Shown: positions 25,549 through 34,823, numbered from the stretch's first letter. The stretch: DNA of 64,000 bases from an uncultured Clostridia bacterium (GCA_947624995.1 CANQMS010000008.1:1-64000), one strand, 5' to 3'. The notes: generated by a model from the letters alone, not told the origin. Numbers and translations: made by a program.

Positions 25549-26352
25549 ATGAAAACAGCGCTTACAATAGCGGGGAGCGACAGCTCCGGCGGCGCGGGGA
25601 TTGAGGCCGACATCAAGACGATGTCGGCGAACGGCGTCTTCGCGACGGTCGCCGTGACGGCGCTGACCGCGCAGAACACGACCGGGGTGCTCGGTATCTC
25701 CGAGGTGACGCCCGAATTTCTGCGTCTTCAGCTCGATGCGGTGTTCACCGACATCCGCCCGGACGCCGTCAAGATCGGGATGGTGTCCTCCGCCGGTCTT
25801 ATCGAGGTGATCGCGGATGCGCTCGAGCATTACGGCGCAGAAAACGTCGTCGTTGACCCGGTCATGGTCGCGACGAGCGGCTCCCGGCTCATAGACGAGG
25901 GCGCGGTCGGGACGCTTTGCCGCCGCCTTTTCCCGCTCGCCTCCGTCATCACGCCGAACATCCCCGAGGCGGAGATTCTCTCCGGCGTCCGTATCGCCTC
26001 AAAGGAGGACATGACCGCGGCGGCACGCGCGATATCAAAGGCTTACGGGGTCCCGGTGCTCTGCAAGGGCGGGCACACCGCCTCAGGCGCGGACGACCTG
26101 CTCTTTGAGAGCGGCGCTCCCGTCTGGTTCCGGAGAGAAAGGATAGAGAATCCGAACACGCACGGCACGGGCTGCACGCTTTCGAGCGCGATCGCGGCAA
26201 ACCTTGCAAAGGGATATGACCTGCAAGCCTCCGTTCGCCGCGCGAAGGAATACGTTTCCGGCGCGCTCTCCGCGATGCTCGACCTCGGGCGCGGGCGCGG
26301 ACCGCTCGATCACATGGCAGACCTTCACGGCAGATTCATAGATGCCGAATAA
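25549..26352 (+). CDS. thiD: HMP/HMP-P kinase
   Basis: A ribokinase-fold enzyme of 267 residues that phosphorylates hydroxymethylpyrimidine twice to HMP-PP for ThiE. Signature motifs: [30 protein letters not shown] (about 104), TPNIPEAE (about 136) and [12 protein letters not shown] (about 200, anion hole and catalytic Cys region). It starts 3 bases after the HAD stop. Length is normal for ThiD. Confidence 0.97.
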   Translation: MKTALTIAGSDSSGGAGIEADIKTMSANGVFATVAVTALTAQNTTGVLGISEVTPEFLRLQLDAVFTDIRPDAVKIGMVSSAGLIEVIADALEHYGAENVVVDPVMVATSGSRLIDEGAVGTLCRRLFPLASVITPNIPEAEILSGVRIASKEDMTAAARAISKAYGVPVLCKGGHTASGADDLLFESGAPVWFRRERIENPNTHGTGCTLSSAIAANLAKGYDLQASVRRAKEYVSGALSAMLDLGRGRGPLDHMADLHGRFIDAE

Positions 26353-26371
26353 ATATTTGAGGTGCAGGAAA

Positions 26372-27676
26372 ATGAGAGACTACACGACACAGATGGACGC
26401 CGCGCGGCGCGGGATCATAACGCCCGAGATCGCCGCCGTGGCAAAAAAGGAATACAGGACGGAGGAGGAGATACGCGAGCTTGTCGCAAAGGGGCAGGTC
26501 GCCATCCCCGCGAACAAAAATCACAAATGCCTTGACCCGAACGGCGTCGGCTCGATGCTGCGGACAAAGATAAACGTGAACCTCGGCGTCTCACGCGACT
26601 CAAAGGACTACGATGTCGAGATGCAGAAGGTCATGGCAGCTGTCAACATGGGCGCGGAGGCAATAATGGACCTTTCGTCCCACGGCAACACCCAGCCATT
26701 CCGCCGCAAGCTGACGGGCGAGTGCCCGGCGATGATCGGGACGGTGCCGGTATACGACAGCGTCATCCACTATCAGCGCGACCTCTCGACGCTGACGGCT
26801 AAGGACTTCATCGACGTCGTGCGCCTGCACGCCGAGGACGGCGTCGACTTTGTGACGCTGCACTGCGGCATAACGCGCAAGACGATAGATCAAATCAAAA
26901 ATCACAAGCGGAAGATGAACATCGTCTCCCGCGGCGGCTCGCTCGTGTTCGCGTGGATGAGCATGACCGGTGAGGAGAACCCGTTCTACGAATACTTTGA
27001 CGAGATACTCGATATCTGCCGCGAATACGACGTCACGATCTCGCTCGGCGACGCCTGCCGCCCCGGCTGCCTCGCGGACGCGAGCGACGTCTGCCAGATC
27101 GAGGAGCTCGTCCGCCTCGGCGAGCTGACAAAGCGCGCGTGGGCGCGCGACGTTCAGGTCATGGTCGAGGGACCCGGGCACGTCCCGCTCGATCAGATAG
27201 AGGCGAACATGAAAATACAGTCGACGATATGCATGGGCGCTCCGTTCTACGTGCTCGGACCGCTCGTGACCGACATCGCCCCGGGATACGATCACATCAC
27301 CTCCGCCATCGGCGGCGCGATAGCCGCCGCGAGCGGCGCCGCGTTCCTCTGCTACGTGACGCCGGCGGAGCACCTCGCCCTGCCGAACGTCGAGCAGGTA
27401 AAGGAAGGCATCATCGCATCGCGCATCGCGGCGCACGCCGCCGACATCGCGAAGCACATCCCGCACGCGCGCGACATTGACGACAAAATGGCGGACGCGC
27501 GCCGCACCTTTGACTGGGACGCTCAATGGGAGTGCGCCATCGACCCCGAGACCGCAAAGCACATCCGCGAGGAGAGCCGCCCCGAGCTTGAGGAGAGCTG
27601 CTCCATGTGCGGGAAATTCTGCGCCGTCCGCAGCATGAACAAGGCGCTCGCGGGCGAATATATCGACATCCTGTGA
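26372..27676 (+). CDS. thiC: Phosphomethylpyrimidine synthase
   Basis: A radical SAM enzyme of 434 residues that converts aminoimidazole ribotide to HMP-P. The family opening [17 protein letters not shown] supports the ATG at 26372 over the upstream 26342. The C-terminal cluster motif CSMCGKFC (CX2CX4C, about residue 410) binds 4Fe-4S. Other landmarks: DLSSHGN and [11 protein letters not shown]. It uses Fe-S clusters, which the nifS-iscU pair elsewhere in this window may supply. Confidence 0.97.
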   Translation: MRDYTTQMDAARRGIITPEIAAVAKKEYRTEEEIRELVAKGQVAIPANKNHKCLDPNGVGSMLRTKINVNLGVSRDSKDYDVEMQKVMAAVNMGAEAIMDLSSHGNTQPFRRKLTGECPAMIGTVPVYDSVIHYQRDLSTLTAKDFIDVVRLHAEDGVDFVTLHCGITRKTIDQIKNHKRKMNIVSRGGSLVFAWMSMTGEENPFYEYFDEILDICREYDVTISLGDACRPGCLADASDVCQIEELVRLGELTKRAWARDVQVMVEGPGHVPLDQIEANMKIQSTICMGAPFYVLGPLVTDIAPGYDHITSAIGGAIAAASGAAFLCYVTPAEHLALPNVEQVKEGIIASRIAAHAADIAKHIPHARDIDDKMADARRTFDWDAQWECAIDPETAKHIREESRPELEESCSMCGKFCAVRSMNKALAGEYIDIL

Positions 27677-28314
27677 TGGAAACGAAAAATCGCCGCTGCG
27701 TCGTCATCGGCGGCGCCCCGATAGGCGAGGCGGTCGAGATCGCCGCGTTTATCGCCCCCGGCGACTTCATCGTCGCCTGTGACGGCGGGCTGTATAACGC
27801 CGAGGCGCTCGGCGTCCGCCCAGACCTCATCGTCGGCGACTTCGACTCCCACCCCGTCCCGGAGACGGAGATCGAAACGATACGCCTCCCCTGCGAAAAG
27901 GACGACACCGACACCGTTTTCGCCGTGCGCGAAGCGGTAAGGCGCGGGTTTTCGGATTTTCTGCTGCTCGGCGTCACCGGCGGCAGGCTCGATCACACGC
28001 TCGGGAACGTCTATATCCTTTATTGGCTCGCAGAGCGCGGTCTTAGAGGGATTATCGTTGACGACAAGTCCGAGCTGCTCGTCGTCGGCTCCGAACCGGC
28101 GGAAATTGAGGACCGGTACGCGTTCTTTTCGCTTTTGAACCTGACCGGCAGGGCGGAGGGCGTCACCGTCACCGGCGCGAAATATCCGCTCTCGGACGCG
28201 GTCATCGACAGCAATTACCAGTACGGGATCAGCAACGAACCCCTCCCGGGCAAAACCGCCGCCGTCACCGTCCGCGCCGGGCGGCTGCTGCTCATAAAAA
28301 TACGCCACGAATGA
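27676..28314 (+). CDS. thiN: Thiamine pyrophosphokinase
   Basis: A 212-residue enzyme that transfers pyrophosphate from ATP to thiamine to make TPP. Motifs: VACDGGLYNAEALG, DLIVGDFDS (about 52-60), KDDTDTVFAV and GVTGGRLDHTLGN (about 103). The ATG overlaps the thiC stop (TGATG). As the last operon gene it completes TPP synthesis, given thiamine rather than thiamine phosphate. Confidence 0.95.
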   Translation: METKNRRCVVIGGAPIGEAVEIAAFIAPGDFIVACDGGLYNAEALGVRPDLIVGDFDSHPVPETEIETIRLPCEKDDTDTVFAVREAVRRGFSDFLLLGVTGGRLDHTLGNVYILYWLAERGLRGIIVDDKSELLVVGSEPAEIEDRYAFFSLLNLTGRAEGVTVTGAKYPLSDAVIDSNYQYGISNEPLPGKTAAVTVRAGRLLLIKIRHE

Positions 28315-28319
28315 AAAAT

Positions 28320-28384
28320 TGCGGGGAAAGCTTTACTGCGCGTCTGCGGCGCGATAAAGTCTTTTCCCCGCACAAAATTTTCCC
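28320..28384 (+). repeat. Palindromic intergenic element, long-centre subtype
   Basis: Outer arms TGCGGGGAAAG and CTTTTCCCCGCA (28320-28372) enclose a centre containing GCGCGTCTGCGGCGCG. The same centre (GCGCGTCTGTGACGCG) occurs in the element at 59.1 kb. It separates convergent thiN and rhomboid genes and probably terminates both. Confidence 0.68.
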
Positions 28385-28389
28385 GCGTT

Positions 28390-28986
28390 CTACGAATCTC
28401 CGCGCCGCCCTCGCCTTCCGAGATAAAGCCCGCACGCGATGCCGCAGACGCCGCCGACGATGTGCGCGAGCTGCGAGACGCTGTCGCGGACGAAGATCCC
28501 CTCGTATATCGCCTGCCCGAGGTAAATGACGGCAACGAGGATGAACGAGAGCGAGAGCTTCCCGTCCCGGACACCGTCGACAGCGGAGAGGAATATGCAG
28601 AGGAACACTATCCCGCTCGCACCGAGCAGCGCCGTGTCCGCCGAGACGGCGACATGCAAAAGCCCGCTCGCAAGCGCAGTCAATGCCATGGAGATGAGAA
28701 GATTTCGGCTCCCGTACCTCCGCTCAACGGCGGGACCGACTATCAGAAAGAGCGTCATATTGCCGAAAAAATGTGAAAAGTCCGCGTGCCCGAGCACATG
28801 GCAGAAAAGGCGCACGTAAAAAAGCGGATCCGACAGCGGCGAGCGGTAAACGCTGAATAAATATATGTTTGCTGCACCGCCCGTAAATGTGTCGGCGATG
28901 AGCACGAAAAGCGAGCAAAACGCGAACGTCAGAACGACGGGCGAGTCATATTCTATTTTTATTCTTCCGTGTGTCCCTTTTCCCAT
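28390..28986 (-). CDS. Rhomboid intramembrane serine protease
   Basis: A 198-residue polytopic protease that cleaves membrane helices. The nucleophile motif GASG (LLGASGIVF, about residue 122) and a helix-6 histidine (LAHIVGG, about 174) are both present. The helix-2 HxxxN-like motif FSHFFGNMTLF is also intact. Six helices are predicted. This contrasts with the motif-less homolog at 19.1-19.8 kb. It is transcribed alone, divergent from the MATE exporter. Confidence 0.9.
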   Translation of the reverse strand: MGKGTHGRIKIEYDSPVVLTFAFCSLFVLIADTFTGGAANIYLFSVYRSPLSDPLFYVRLFCHVLGHADFSHFFGNMTLFLIVGPAVERRYGSRNLLISMALTALASGLLHVAVSADTALLGASGIVFLCIFLSAVDGVRDGKLSLSFILVAVIYLGQAIYEGIFVRDSVSQLAHIVGGVCGIACGLYLGRRGRRGDS

Positions 28987-29005
28987 ACCGCGCCCGATTT
29001 TGACC

Positions 29006-29034
29006 TTGATTTTATGTTTCTTCTTGAGTATAAT
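29006..29034 (+). promoter_or_regulatory. Promoter of the MATE exporter
   Basis: TTGATT, 17-base spacer, perfect TATAAT (29029-29034). Confidence 0.75.
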
Positions 29035-29068
29035 ATAAAAGCTCCACGCAAATATGTCAAGGAAAATT

Positions 29069-30463
29069 ATGATACTTAAAAAATATTTCGGCGACCGCGC
29101 ATTTTACAGGAGACTGCTTTCCGTCATGGCGCCGATACTCGTGCAGAACGTCATCACGAATTTCGTGAGCCTGCTCGACAACGTCATGGTCGGTCAGGTC
29201 GGCACAGAGCCGATGTCCGGCGTCGCCATCGTCAACCAGCTTCTCTTCGTCTTCAATCTCTGCATCTTCGGCGGGCTCGCCGGGGCGGGGATATTCACGG
29301 CGCAGTTCTACGGCAAGCGCGAGAACGACGGCATACGCCACACGTTCCGCATCAAGCTCTATATCGCGCTTATCTCGCTTTCGGTGTTCTCGGCGATTTT
29401 CATCTTTTTCGGCGGAAACCTGATCTCGCTGTTCCTGCACGAGGGCAAGGAAGATCTTGACCTCGCCGCCACGCTCGGCTACGGCATCTCGTATCTGCAC
29501 GTGATGCTCTTCGGAACGGTGCCGTTCGCGGTGACGCAGGTATATTCGAGCACACTGCGCGAGACGGGGGAGACGGTTTTGCCGATGAAGGCGGGGATCG
29601 CCGCCGTCTTCGTTAACCTAGCCCTGAACTATGTCCTCATCTTCGGCGTCGCGCCGCTCGGCATCCCCGCCCTCGGCGTCGTCGGCGCGGCTGCCGCGAC
29701 CGTTGCCGCACGCGTGACCGAGTGCCTGATCGTCATAGTCTGGACGCACAAAAACAGGGACAGAAACCCGTACATCGTCGGCGTTTACCGCTCGCCCTTC
29801 GTTCCCGCGAACCTTCTGCGGCAGGTCGCCGTCATCGGCGCGCCGCTGCTCTGCAACGAGCTTTTGTGGGCGTCCGGCATGACGGTGCTCAATCAGTGCT
29901 ACTCCGTGCGCGGGCTCGAGGTCGTTTCCGCGCTCAATATATCAACGACCGTAGCGGATCTCTTTTTCTGCGCGTTCTTCGCGATGGGAACGACTGTCTC
30001 TATCATCGTGGGTCAGCTCCTCGGCGCCGGGGAGACGGAGCGCGCCGTCGACGAGAACAGAAAGCTCATCGTCTTTGCGGTGCTCCTGAGCGCCGCGGTC
30101 GGCGCCGTCATGGCGGCGCTCGCGCCGTTCATACCGAAGATATACAATACGACGGACACGGTGCGCGAGCTCGCGTCACGCCTCCTGACCGTCTCCGCTG
30201 TGATGATGCCGCTGAACGCATTTGTCAATTCGAGCTATTTCACGCTGCGCTCCGGCGGAAAAACGGTGATCACCTTTATCTTTGACAGCGGGTTCGTCTG
30301 GGCGCTGTGCGTCCCCGTCGCGTTTTTGCTATCACGCTTCACGGAGCTTTACGTCGTATACATGTTCATCTGCGTCGAGGGGCTGAACATCATCAAGGCG
30401 GCGCTCGGATTTTACCTTGTGAAGAGCCGCCGCTGGGTGAACAACCTCGTCGAAGAAAAATAA
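29069..30463 (+). CDS. MATE-family efflux transporter
   Basis: A 464-residue, twelve-helix cation-coupled exporter. The duplicated MATE halves are visible: LVQNVITNFVSLLDNVMVG in the first, LLCNELLWASGMTVLNQ in the second. I prefer the ATG at 29069, preceded by AAGGA; an ATG at 29054 (469 residues) has no ribosome binding site. Substrates for this clostridial subgroup are undefined; drugs, cationic dyes or endogenous metabolites are possible. Confidence 0.92.
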   Translation: MILKKYFGDRAFYRRLLSVMAPILVQNVITNFVSLLDNVMVGQVGTEPMSGVAIVNQLLFVFNLCIFGGLAGAGIFTAQFYGKRENDGIRHTFRIKLYIALISLSVFSAIFIFFGGNLISLFLHEGKEDLDLAATLGYGISYLHVMLFGTVPFAVTQVYSSTLRETGETVLPMKAGIAAVFVNLALNYVLIFGVAPLGIPALGVVGAAAATVAARVTECLIVIVWTHKNRDRNPYIVGVYRSPFVPANLLRQVAVIGAPLLCNELLWASGMTVLNQCYSVRGLEVVSALNISTTVADLFFCAFFAMGTTVSIIVGQLLGAGETERAVDENRKLIVFAVLLSAAVGAVMAALAPFIPKIYNTTDTVRELASRLLTVSAVMMPLNAFVNSSYFTLRSGGKTVITFIFDSGFVWALCVPVAFLLSRFTELYVVYMFICVEGLNIIKAALGFYLVKSRRWVNNLVEEK

Positions 30464-30495
30464 AAAACAAAGAATGACCGGGAGGACAGATACAT

Positions 30496-31485
30496 ATGCC
30501 GCTTTTTATCGTCAGGAACGACATAACCAAAATGGCAGTCGACGCGATAGTCAACGCCGCGAACAATTCTCTTCTCGGCGGGGGCGGCGTTGACGGCGCG
30601 ATACACCGCGCCGCGGGACCCGGTCTGCTCCGGGAATGCCGCACGCTTGGCGGATGTGAGACGGGGATGGCAAAGATAACGGGCGCATATTCGCTGCCGT
30701 GCAAGTACGTGATACACACAGTCGGACCCGTCTATACGGACGGGATGCACGGCGAGCCGCAGCTGCTCGCCTCATGCTACCGCGAGTCCCTCCGCCTCGC
30801 GAAGGAGGCGGGGTGCGAGTCGGTCGCATTTCCCCTGATCTCCTCGGGCGCATACGGTTACCCTAAGGAGGATGCGCTGCGGACGGCGACGGACATGATA
30901 GATGAATTCCTTAAAACCTGCGACATGACGGTCTATATCGTCATCTTTGACCGCGAGTCATACAGGGCGGCGGGAAAACGGTTCGCCGATATCGAAAGAT
31001 ACATCGACGATGTATATGCTGACGCGCACGCCGACCTGAGAAGGGAGAGCATCGCTTTTCAGATGCCCGTTTACACGGGCGCCCCCGCCGCGCCCCTTCG
31101 CACCGCGAAAAAGCCGCGCTCGCTCGATGAGGCGGTCGCGCGCCTTGACGAGAGCTTTTCCGAGATGCTGCTGCGGAAGATAGACGAATCCGGCATGACG
31201 GACGCGGAGTGTTACAAAAAGGCGAACATCGACCGCAAGCTGTTCTCCAAGATCCGCAGCGACAGGCTCTATAAGCCGTCAAAGCCGACCGCCATCGCGT
31301 TCGCGGTCGCGCTCGAGATGCCGCTCCCGGAAACGCAGCGCCTCTTGAGGACGGCGGGCTTCACCCTCTCCCACAGCAGCAAATTCGACATCATAATCGA
31401 ATACTTCATCGAGCGCGGGAACTACAATATTTACGAGATAAACGAGGCGCTCTTCGCCTTTGACCAGAGTCTTCTCGGCGCGTGA
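30496..31485 (+). CDS. Macro domain fused to a C-terminal HTH-like region
   Basis: A 329-residue cytosolic protein. The macro domain (residues 1-150) has the ADP-ribose-binding motifs [20 protein letters not shown] (first 20 residues of the motif) and [11 protein letters not shown] (about 113). A linker leads to a helical region (about 205-325) with XRE-like order: [19 protein letters not shown] followed by [20 protein letters not shown]. It may read ADP-ribose or remove it from targets. GGGAGGA precedes the ATG. A vWA protein follows and may share function. Confidence 0.87.
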   Translation: MPLFIVRNDITKMAVDAIVNAANNSLLGGGGVDGAIHRAAGPGLLRECRTLGGCETGMAKITGAYSLPCKYVIHTVGPVYTDGMHGEPQLLASCYRESLRLAKEAGCESVAFPLISSGAYGYPKEDALRTATDMIDEFLKTCDMTVYIVIFDRESYRAAGKRFADIERYIDDVYADAHADLRRESIAFQMPVYTGAPAAPLRTAKKPRSLDEAVARLDESFSEMLLRKIDESGMTDAECYKKANIDRKLFSKIRSDRLYKPSKPTAIAFAVALEMPLPETQRLLRTAGFTLSHSSKFDIIIEYFIERGNYNIYEINEALFAFDQSLLGA

Positions 31486-31489
31486 AAAT

Positions 31490-31576
31490 GTCGCCCGGCG
31501 GGCGACCTATCACTTCCGAAAAAGAGTTATACTGTGACCGCAGGACAGAAAAAGACCTGCGGTCAATAATTTTTAT
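31490..31576 (+). terminator. Two hairpins between the macro and vWA genes
   Basis: GTCGCCC/GGGCGAC at 31490-31506, then TGACCGCAGG/CCTGCGGTCA at 31535-31565 followed by ATAATTTTTATT. The second could be a partial terminator or a leader hairpin for the vWA gene. Confidence 0.5.
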
Positions 31577-31593
31577 TCGGGAGGAAAAAAGAA

Positions 31594-32250
31594 ATGAAAA
31601 AGGGTCTTACCGAGATCGTATTTATTCTTGACAGGAGCGGCTCAATGAGCGGGCTCGAGACCGACACGATAGGCGGCTTCAACTCGATGATAGAGAAACA
31701 GAAGCGGGAGCCGGGCGAGGCGCTCGTCTCGACCGTGCTCTTCGACGGGGAGACGGAGGTGCTGCACGACAGAGTCGACGTCCGCCGGGTCGAGCCGCTG
31801 ACGGACCGAGACTACACGGTGCGCGGCTGCACGGCGCTGCTCGACGCCGTAGGCGGCGCGATACACCACATCGGCAACGTCCACAAATACGCACGTGAGG
31901 AGGACGTCCCGGAGCACACGGTCTTCATCATCACGACGGACGGGATGGAGAACGCGAGCAGAAAATATACCCTCGGTCGCGTCCGCGAAATGATAGAGCG
32001 GCAGAAATCAAAGTACGGCTGGGAATTCCTCTTCCTCGGCGCGAACATTGACGCCGTCTCGACCGCAAGGAGCTTCGGCATCGGGAGGGACCGCGCGGCG
32101 CAGTATATTTCGGACAAGGAGGGCACGCGCCTGAACTACGAGGTCATGAGCGAAGCCATCGCGGCGGTCAGATGCAGCGCGCCGCTCACCGACTCGTGGA
32201 AATCGCGGATAGAGGACGACCGCAAAAAGCGCGGCGGGGACAGGCGCTGA
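31594..32250 (+). CDS. von Willebrand factor A domain protein
   Basis: A soluble 218-residue vWA protein. The MIDAS metal site is complete: DRSGSMSG (about residues 12-19), the threonine in GCTALLDA (about 89) and TTDGMEN (about 119). No signal peptide, so it is cytosolic and resembles TerY-like or stress-associated vWA proteins rather than adhesins. GGGAGG precedes the ATG. It follows the macro/HTH gene; partners are not evident. Confidence 0.88.
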   Translation: MKKGLTEIVFILDRSGSMSGLETDTIGGFNSMIEKQKREPGEALVSTVLFDGETEVLHDRVDVRRVEPLTDRDYTVRGCTALLDAVGGAIHHIGNVHKYAREEDVPEHTVFIITTDGMENASRKYTLGRVREMIERQKSKYGWEFLFLGANIDAVSTARSFGIGRDRAAQYISDKEGTRLNYEVMSEAIAAVRCSAPLTDSWKSRIEDDRKKRGGDRR

Positions 32251-32255
32251 CACAA

Positions 32256-32274
32256 GCCCCCGTCTTGCGGGGGC
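32256..32274 (+). other. GC-rich hairpin after the vWA gene
   Basis: GCCCCCG, five-base loop, CGGGGGC. There is no U-run, so termination is doubtful. Confidence 0.4.
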
Positions 32275-32287
32275 GCAAAATTCGCAC

Positions 32288-32316
32288 TTGATATTTGACG
32301 GGCGCGGTGCTATAAT
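32288..32316 (+). promoter_or_regulatory. Promoter giving a leaderless transcript
   Basis: TTGATA, 17-base spacer, perfect TATAAT (32311-32316). The ATG at 32323 is 7 bases after the -10, where transcription itself should start. Confidence 0.75.
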
Positions 32317-32322
32317 ACCGTT

Positions 32323-33063
32323 ATGAAAAAAACAGGGTATATCTATATCGCGCTCGGCGCGGTATTCGCCGCCTCCGCGTGCGCGTCGTCGCTCACGTCG
32401 AAGACGCATTCCGGCGTCATCGTTACATACGTGCTCGCCGCCGTCTTCATCCTTGCAGGCGCGTGCTCGGGTAGGCTTGCCCCGCATCTGCCCCGGTGGG
32501 CGCCGCGCGCGTTTGCCGCTGCCACCGTCATCGGTATATCGGCGCTCGCGGCGCTCGTCATTTACGGCAACATCGACACCGCGTCATATGATGAGGACGC
32601 CGTCATCGTCCTCGGCTGCGGTCTGCGCGGCGAGGACGTCGGCGCGCAGCTCAAACGCCGCCTTGACGCCGCCTTGCGGTACCACGCCGAAAACCCCGGC
32701 GCCGTCATCGTTCTCAGCGGCGGGCAGGGGGAGGACGAGGCGGTCGCCGAAAGCCGGGCGATGAAAAAATACCTGCTCTCAAAGGGCGTGCCCGAGGACA
32801 TAATGGTCGAAGAACCGTCCTCGACGAGCACGCGCGAAAACTGCACCTACTCAAAAGAGCTGCTCGACGACCGGCTCGGCGCCGGGTGGCGCGCAGCCAT
32901 CGTCACGAGCGATTATCACGTCGCGCGCGCCGAGCTGCACGCGCGCGCCGCGGGCATCGCCGCCGCTCATGTACACGGCACATCGCCGATTTATCTCTTG
33001 ATCCCGAACGCGGTTCGCGAATGCCTCGGCATCATACGGCAGTTCGTCTTCGGCTGGATCTGA
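32323..33063 (+). CDS. DUF218 (YdcF/SanA/ElyC-like) membrane protein
   Basis: A 246-residue protein. Two or three N-terminal membrane helices (residues 5-85) precede a DUF218 domain (about 90-230). Domain landmarks are DAVIVLGCGLRG, IVLSGGQGEDEAVAE, EEPSSTSTRENC and IVTSDYHVARA. The family acts in envelope maintenance or as an uncharacterised nucleotide-like binding fold. There is no ribosome binding site; the promoter geometry predicts a leaderless mRNA. Confidence 0.88.
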   Translation: MKKTGYIYIALGAVFAASACASSLTSKTHSGVIVTYVLAAVFILAGACSGRLAPHLPRWAPRAFAAATVIGISALAALVIYGNIDTASYDEDAVIVLGCGLRGEDVGAQLKRRLDAALRYHAENPGAVIVLSGGQGEDEAVAESRAMKKYLLSKGVPEDIMVEEPSSTSTRENCTYSKELLDDRLGAGWRAAIVTSDYHVARAELHARAAGIAAAHVHGTSPIYLLIPNAVRECLGIIRQFVFGWI

Positions 33064-33089
33064 CGCAGCTTTAATTTAATATTGTAAAT

Positions 33090-33132
33090 AAGATGTTTCT
33101 TGATAACCATCTTAAATAAAAAACAAGGAAGG
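33090..33132 (+). ncRNA. preQ1-I riboswitch
   Basis: Stem AAGATG (33090-33095) pairs with CATCTT (33108-33113). The loop carries CTTG (33099-33102), which can pair with CAAG (33124-33127) across an A-rich linker to make the class I pseudoknot. The loop GATAACC and tail AAAAAACAAGG resemble the Thermoanaerobacter preQ1 aptamer. The CAAG arm overlaps the ribosome binding site AAGGAAGG (33125-33132), so ligand should block translation. Confidence 0.85.
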
Positions 33133-33141
33133 TACAAATCC

Positions 33142-33882
33142 ATGTCCCGAATCAAACGGGAGATGCGGGAGTTCGGGCTTCTTCTGCGCTCGACCCCGTC
33201 TCTTCTGACCTCGCTTTTCGTCATCTCTCTCATCGCGATGAATCTGCTCGCGAACAAGAGCGTCACCCTGCCATTTGACTGGCTCGCCCTCGACTGCGGC
33301 ATCATCGTTTCGTGGGTCGCGTTTCTGTCGATGGACATACTCACAAAGCACTTCGGTCCGAAGGCAGCGACGGAGATATCGCTGCTCGCCGCCGCCGTCA
33401 ACCTTGCGGTCGCGCTCTTTTTCTTCCTCGCGAGCCTGATCCCGGGCGTGTGGGGCGAATCGTATGTCGAGGGCTCGGAAGCCGTCATCAATACGGCGCT
33501 CGACCGCACCTTCGGCGGCACATGGTACGTGCTGCTCGGCAGCACGACGGCGTTCATCGTTTCCGCCGTCATCAACAACACTCTGAACTACGCGGTCGGA
33601 AAGCTCTTTCGCAAGGACGGCTTTCTCGCATATGCGTGCAGAACATATATCTCGACCGCCGTCGGTCAGTTCGCGGACAACATCGTCTTCGCGCTGATAG
33701 TCAGCCACGTCTTCTTCGGCTGGACGCTGACCCAGTGCGTGACGTGCGCCGCCACGGGCATGGTCGCCGAGCTTCTTTGTGAGGTCGCCTTCTCTCGCCT
33801 CGGGTACGTGACGTGCAAAAGATGGCGCGAGGCGGACGTCGGCAGAGAATACTTCGAATACATACGAAAGAGACAGGAATGA
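33142..33882 (+). CDS. VUT-family queuosine precursor transporter (YhhQ/QrtT-like)
   Basis: A 246-residue membrane protein with six predicted helices. Family features include DILTKHFGPKAATE (about 67-80), NTLNYAVGK and TAVGQFADNIVF. VUT proteins import queuosine precursors, and the upstream preQ1-I element supports that directly. The ATG at 33142 lies 9 bases after AAGGAAGG. Its end overlaps the next gene (ATGA). The queC/D/E/F synthesis genes are not in the window, consistent with salvage. Confidence 0.9.
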   Translation: MSRIKREMREFGLLLRSTPSLLTSLFVISLIAMNLLANKSVTLPFDWLALDCGIIVSWVAFLSMDILTKHFGPKAATEISLLAAAVNLAVALFFFLASLIPGVWGESYVEGSEAVINTALDRTFGGTWYVLLGSTTAFIVSAVINNTLNYAVGKLFRKDGFLAYACRTYISTAVGQFADNIVFALIVSHVFFGWTLTQCVTCAATGMVAELLCEVAFSRLGYVTCKRWREADVGREYFEYIRKRQE

Positions 33883-34526
33883 AGATTCTTATAACCGGCG
33901 CGAGCGGCGGGATCGGCGCCGCCATTGCGGAAAAATTTCTGAGCGAGGGGCACGCCGTCATCGGCATCGACGTTTGCGCAGGCACCGTTTCAAGTCCCGC
34001 ATACACGCACTACGCCGCCGATATTTATTCGGACGCCCTGCCCAACATCGACGGCGTCGACATCCTCATCAATAACGCCGGGGTGCAAAATTCCGGGCGC
34101 GACATCGACGTCAACCTGAAGGGGACGATCCGCGTCACGGAAAAATACGGCATACACGCCGGGATAAAGAGCATCCTCTTCATCGCGTCCGCGAGCGCCT
34201 CGACCGGCGCCGAGTTCCCCGAGTATGCGGCGAGCAAGGGCGGCGTTGTCGCCTATATGAAAAATACGGCGCTGCGTGTCGCCGAATACGGCGCGACGGC
34301 GAACAGCCTCTCCCCCGGCGGCGTCCGCACGAGCCTGAATGACCGCGTCATGCGTGACCCCGCGCTGTGGGAGCGCATCATGGCGGAAACGCTCCTGCCG
34401 AAGTGGGCGGAGCCGTGCGAGATAGCCGACTGGGCATATTTTCTCACCGTCACAAACAGATCCATGACGGCGCAGGACCTGCTCGTCGACAACGGCGAGG
34501 CGGCAAAATCGAATTTCGTGTGGTGA
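33879..34526 (+). CDS. Short-chain dehydrogenase/reductase
   Basis: A classical SDR of 215 residues. The cofactor loop is TGASGGIGAAIA (residues 7-18), the NNAG motif is NNAGVQN (about 64) and the catalytic Tyr-Lys pair is in YAASKGG (about 116), with the serine in IASASAS (about 105). Shorter than the usual 240-250 residues. Its ATG overlaps the transporter stop, so it is translated with the preQ1-controlled gene, although no queuosine step needs an SDR of this type. Substrate unknown. Confidence 0.88.
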   Translation: MKILITGASGGIGAAIAEKFLSEGHAVIGIDVCAGTVSSPAYTHYAADIYSDALPNIDGVDILINNAGVQNSGRDIDVNLKGTIRVTEKYGIHAGIKSILFIASASASTGAEFPEYAASKGGVVAYMKNTALRVAEYGATANSLSPGGVRTSLNDRVMRDPALWERIMAETLLPKWAEPCEIADWAYFLTVTNRSMTAQDLLVDNGEAAKSNFVW

Positions 34527-34531
34527 CCGAT

Positions 34532-34819
34532 ATGATCGACATCGACCGCGTAAAGCGAAACGAAAACTATCTGAAAAGCGCCGCCTCCGCCGTAACCGCG
34601 CTCGAGACCGCGCTCGAAGGGTACAGGGCAGCGCTCCCGGAGATCGAGGCGCTGCGCGCGTATTACGAAACGGACTGGCACACCGACGCCGCAGACGACG
34701 CGGCGGGTCTTTTCCCGCCCGACCTTGAGCGCGGCGTCCTCTCCGAGGACTCCGTATTCGATCTTCTCGCCTCCGTCGCCGCCGTAAAAGAAACGGTTTC
34801 TGAGCTTTTTCACGACTGA
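34532..34819 (+). CDS. DUF4298 protein
   Basis: A 95-residue helical protein. DUF4298 is recognisable from LRAYYETDWHTDAADD and ERGVLSEDSVFDLL. The ATG at 34532 is used here; a GTG at 34523 that overlaps the SDR stop is an alternative and would add three residues. No function is known for the family. A terminator follows five bases after the stop. Confidence 0.8.
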   Translation: MIDIDRVKRNENYLKSAASAVTALETALEGYRAALPEIEALRAYYETDWHTDAADDAAGLFPPDLERGVLSEDSVFDLLASVAAVKETVSELFHD

Positions 34820-34823
34820 AAAG

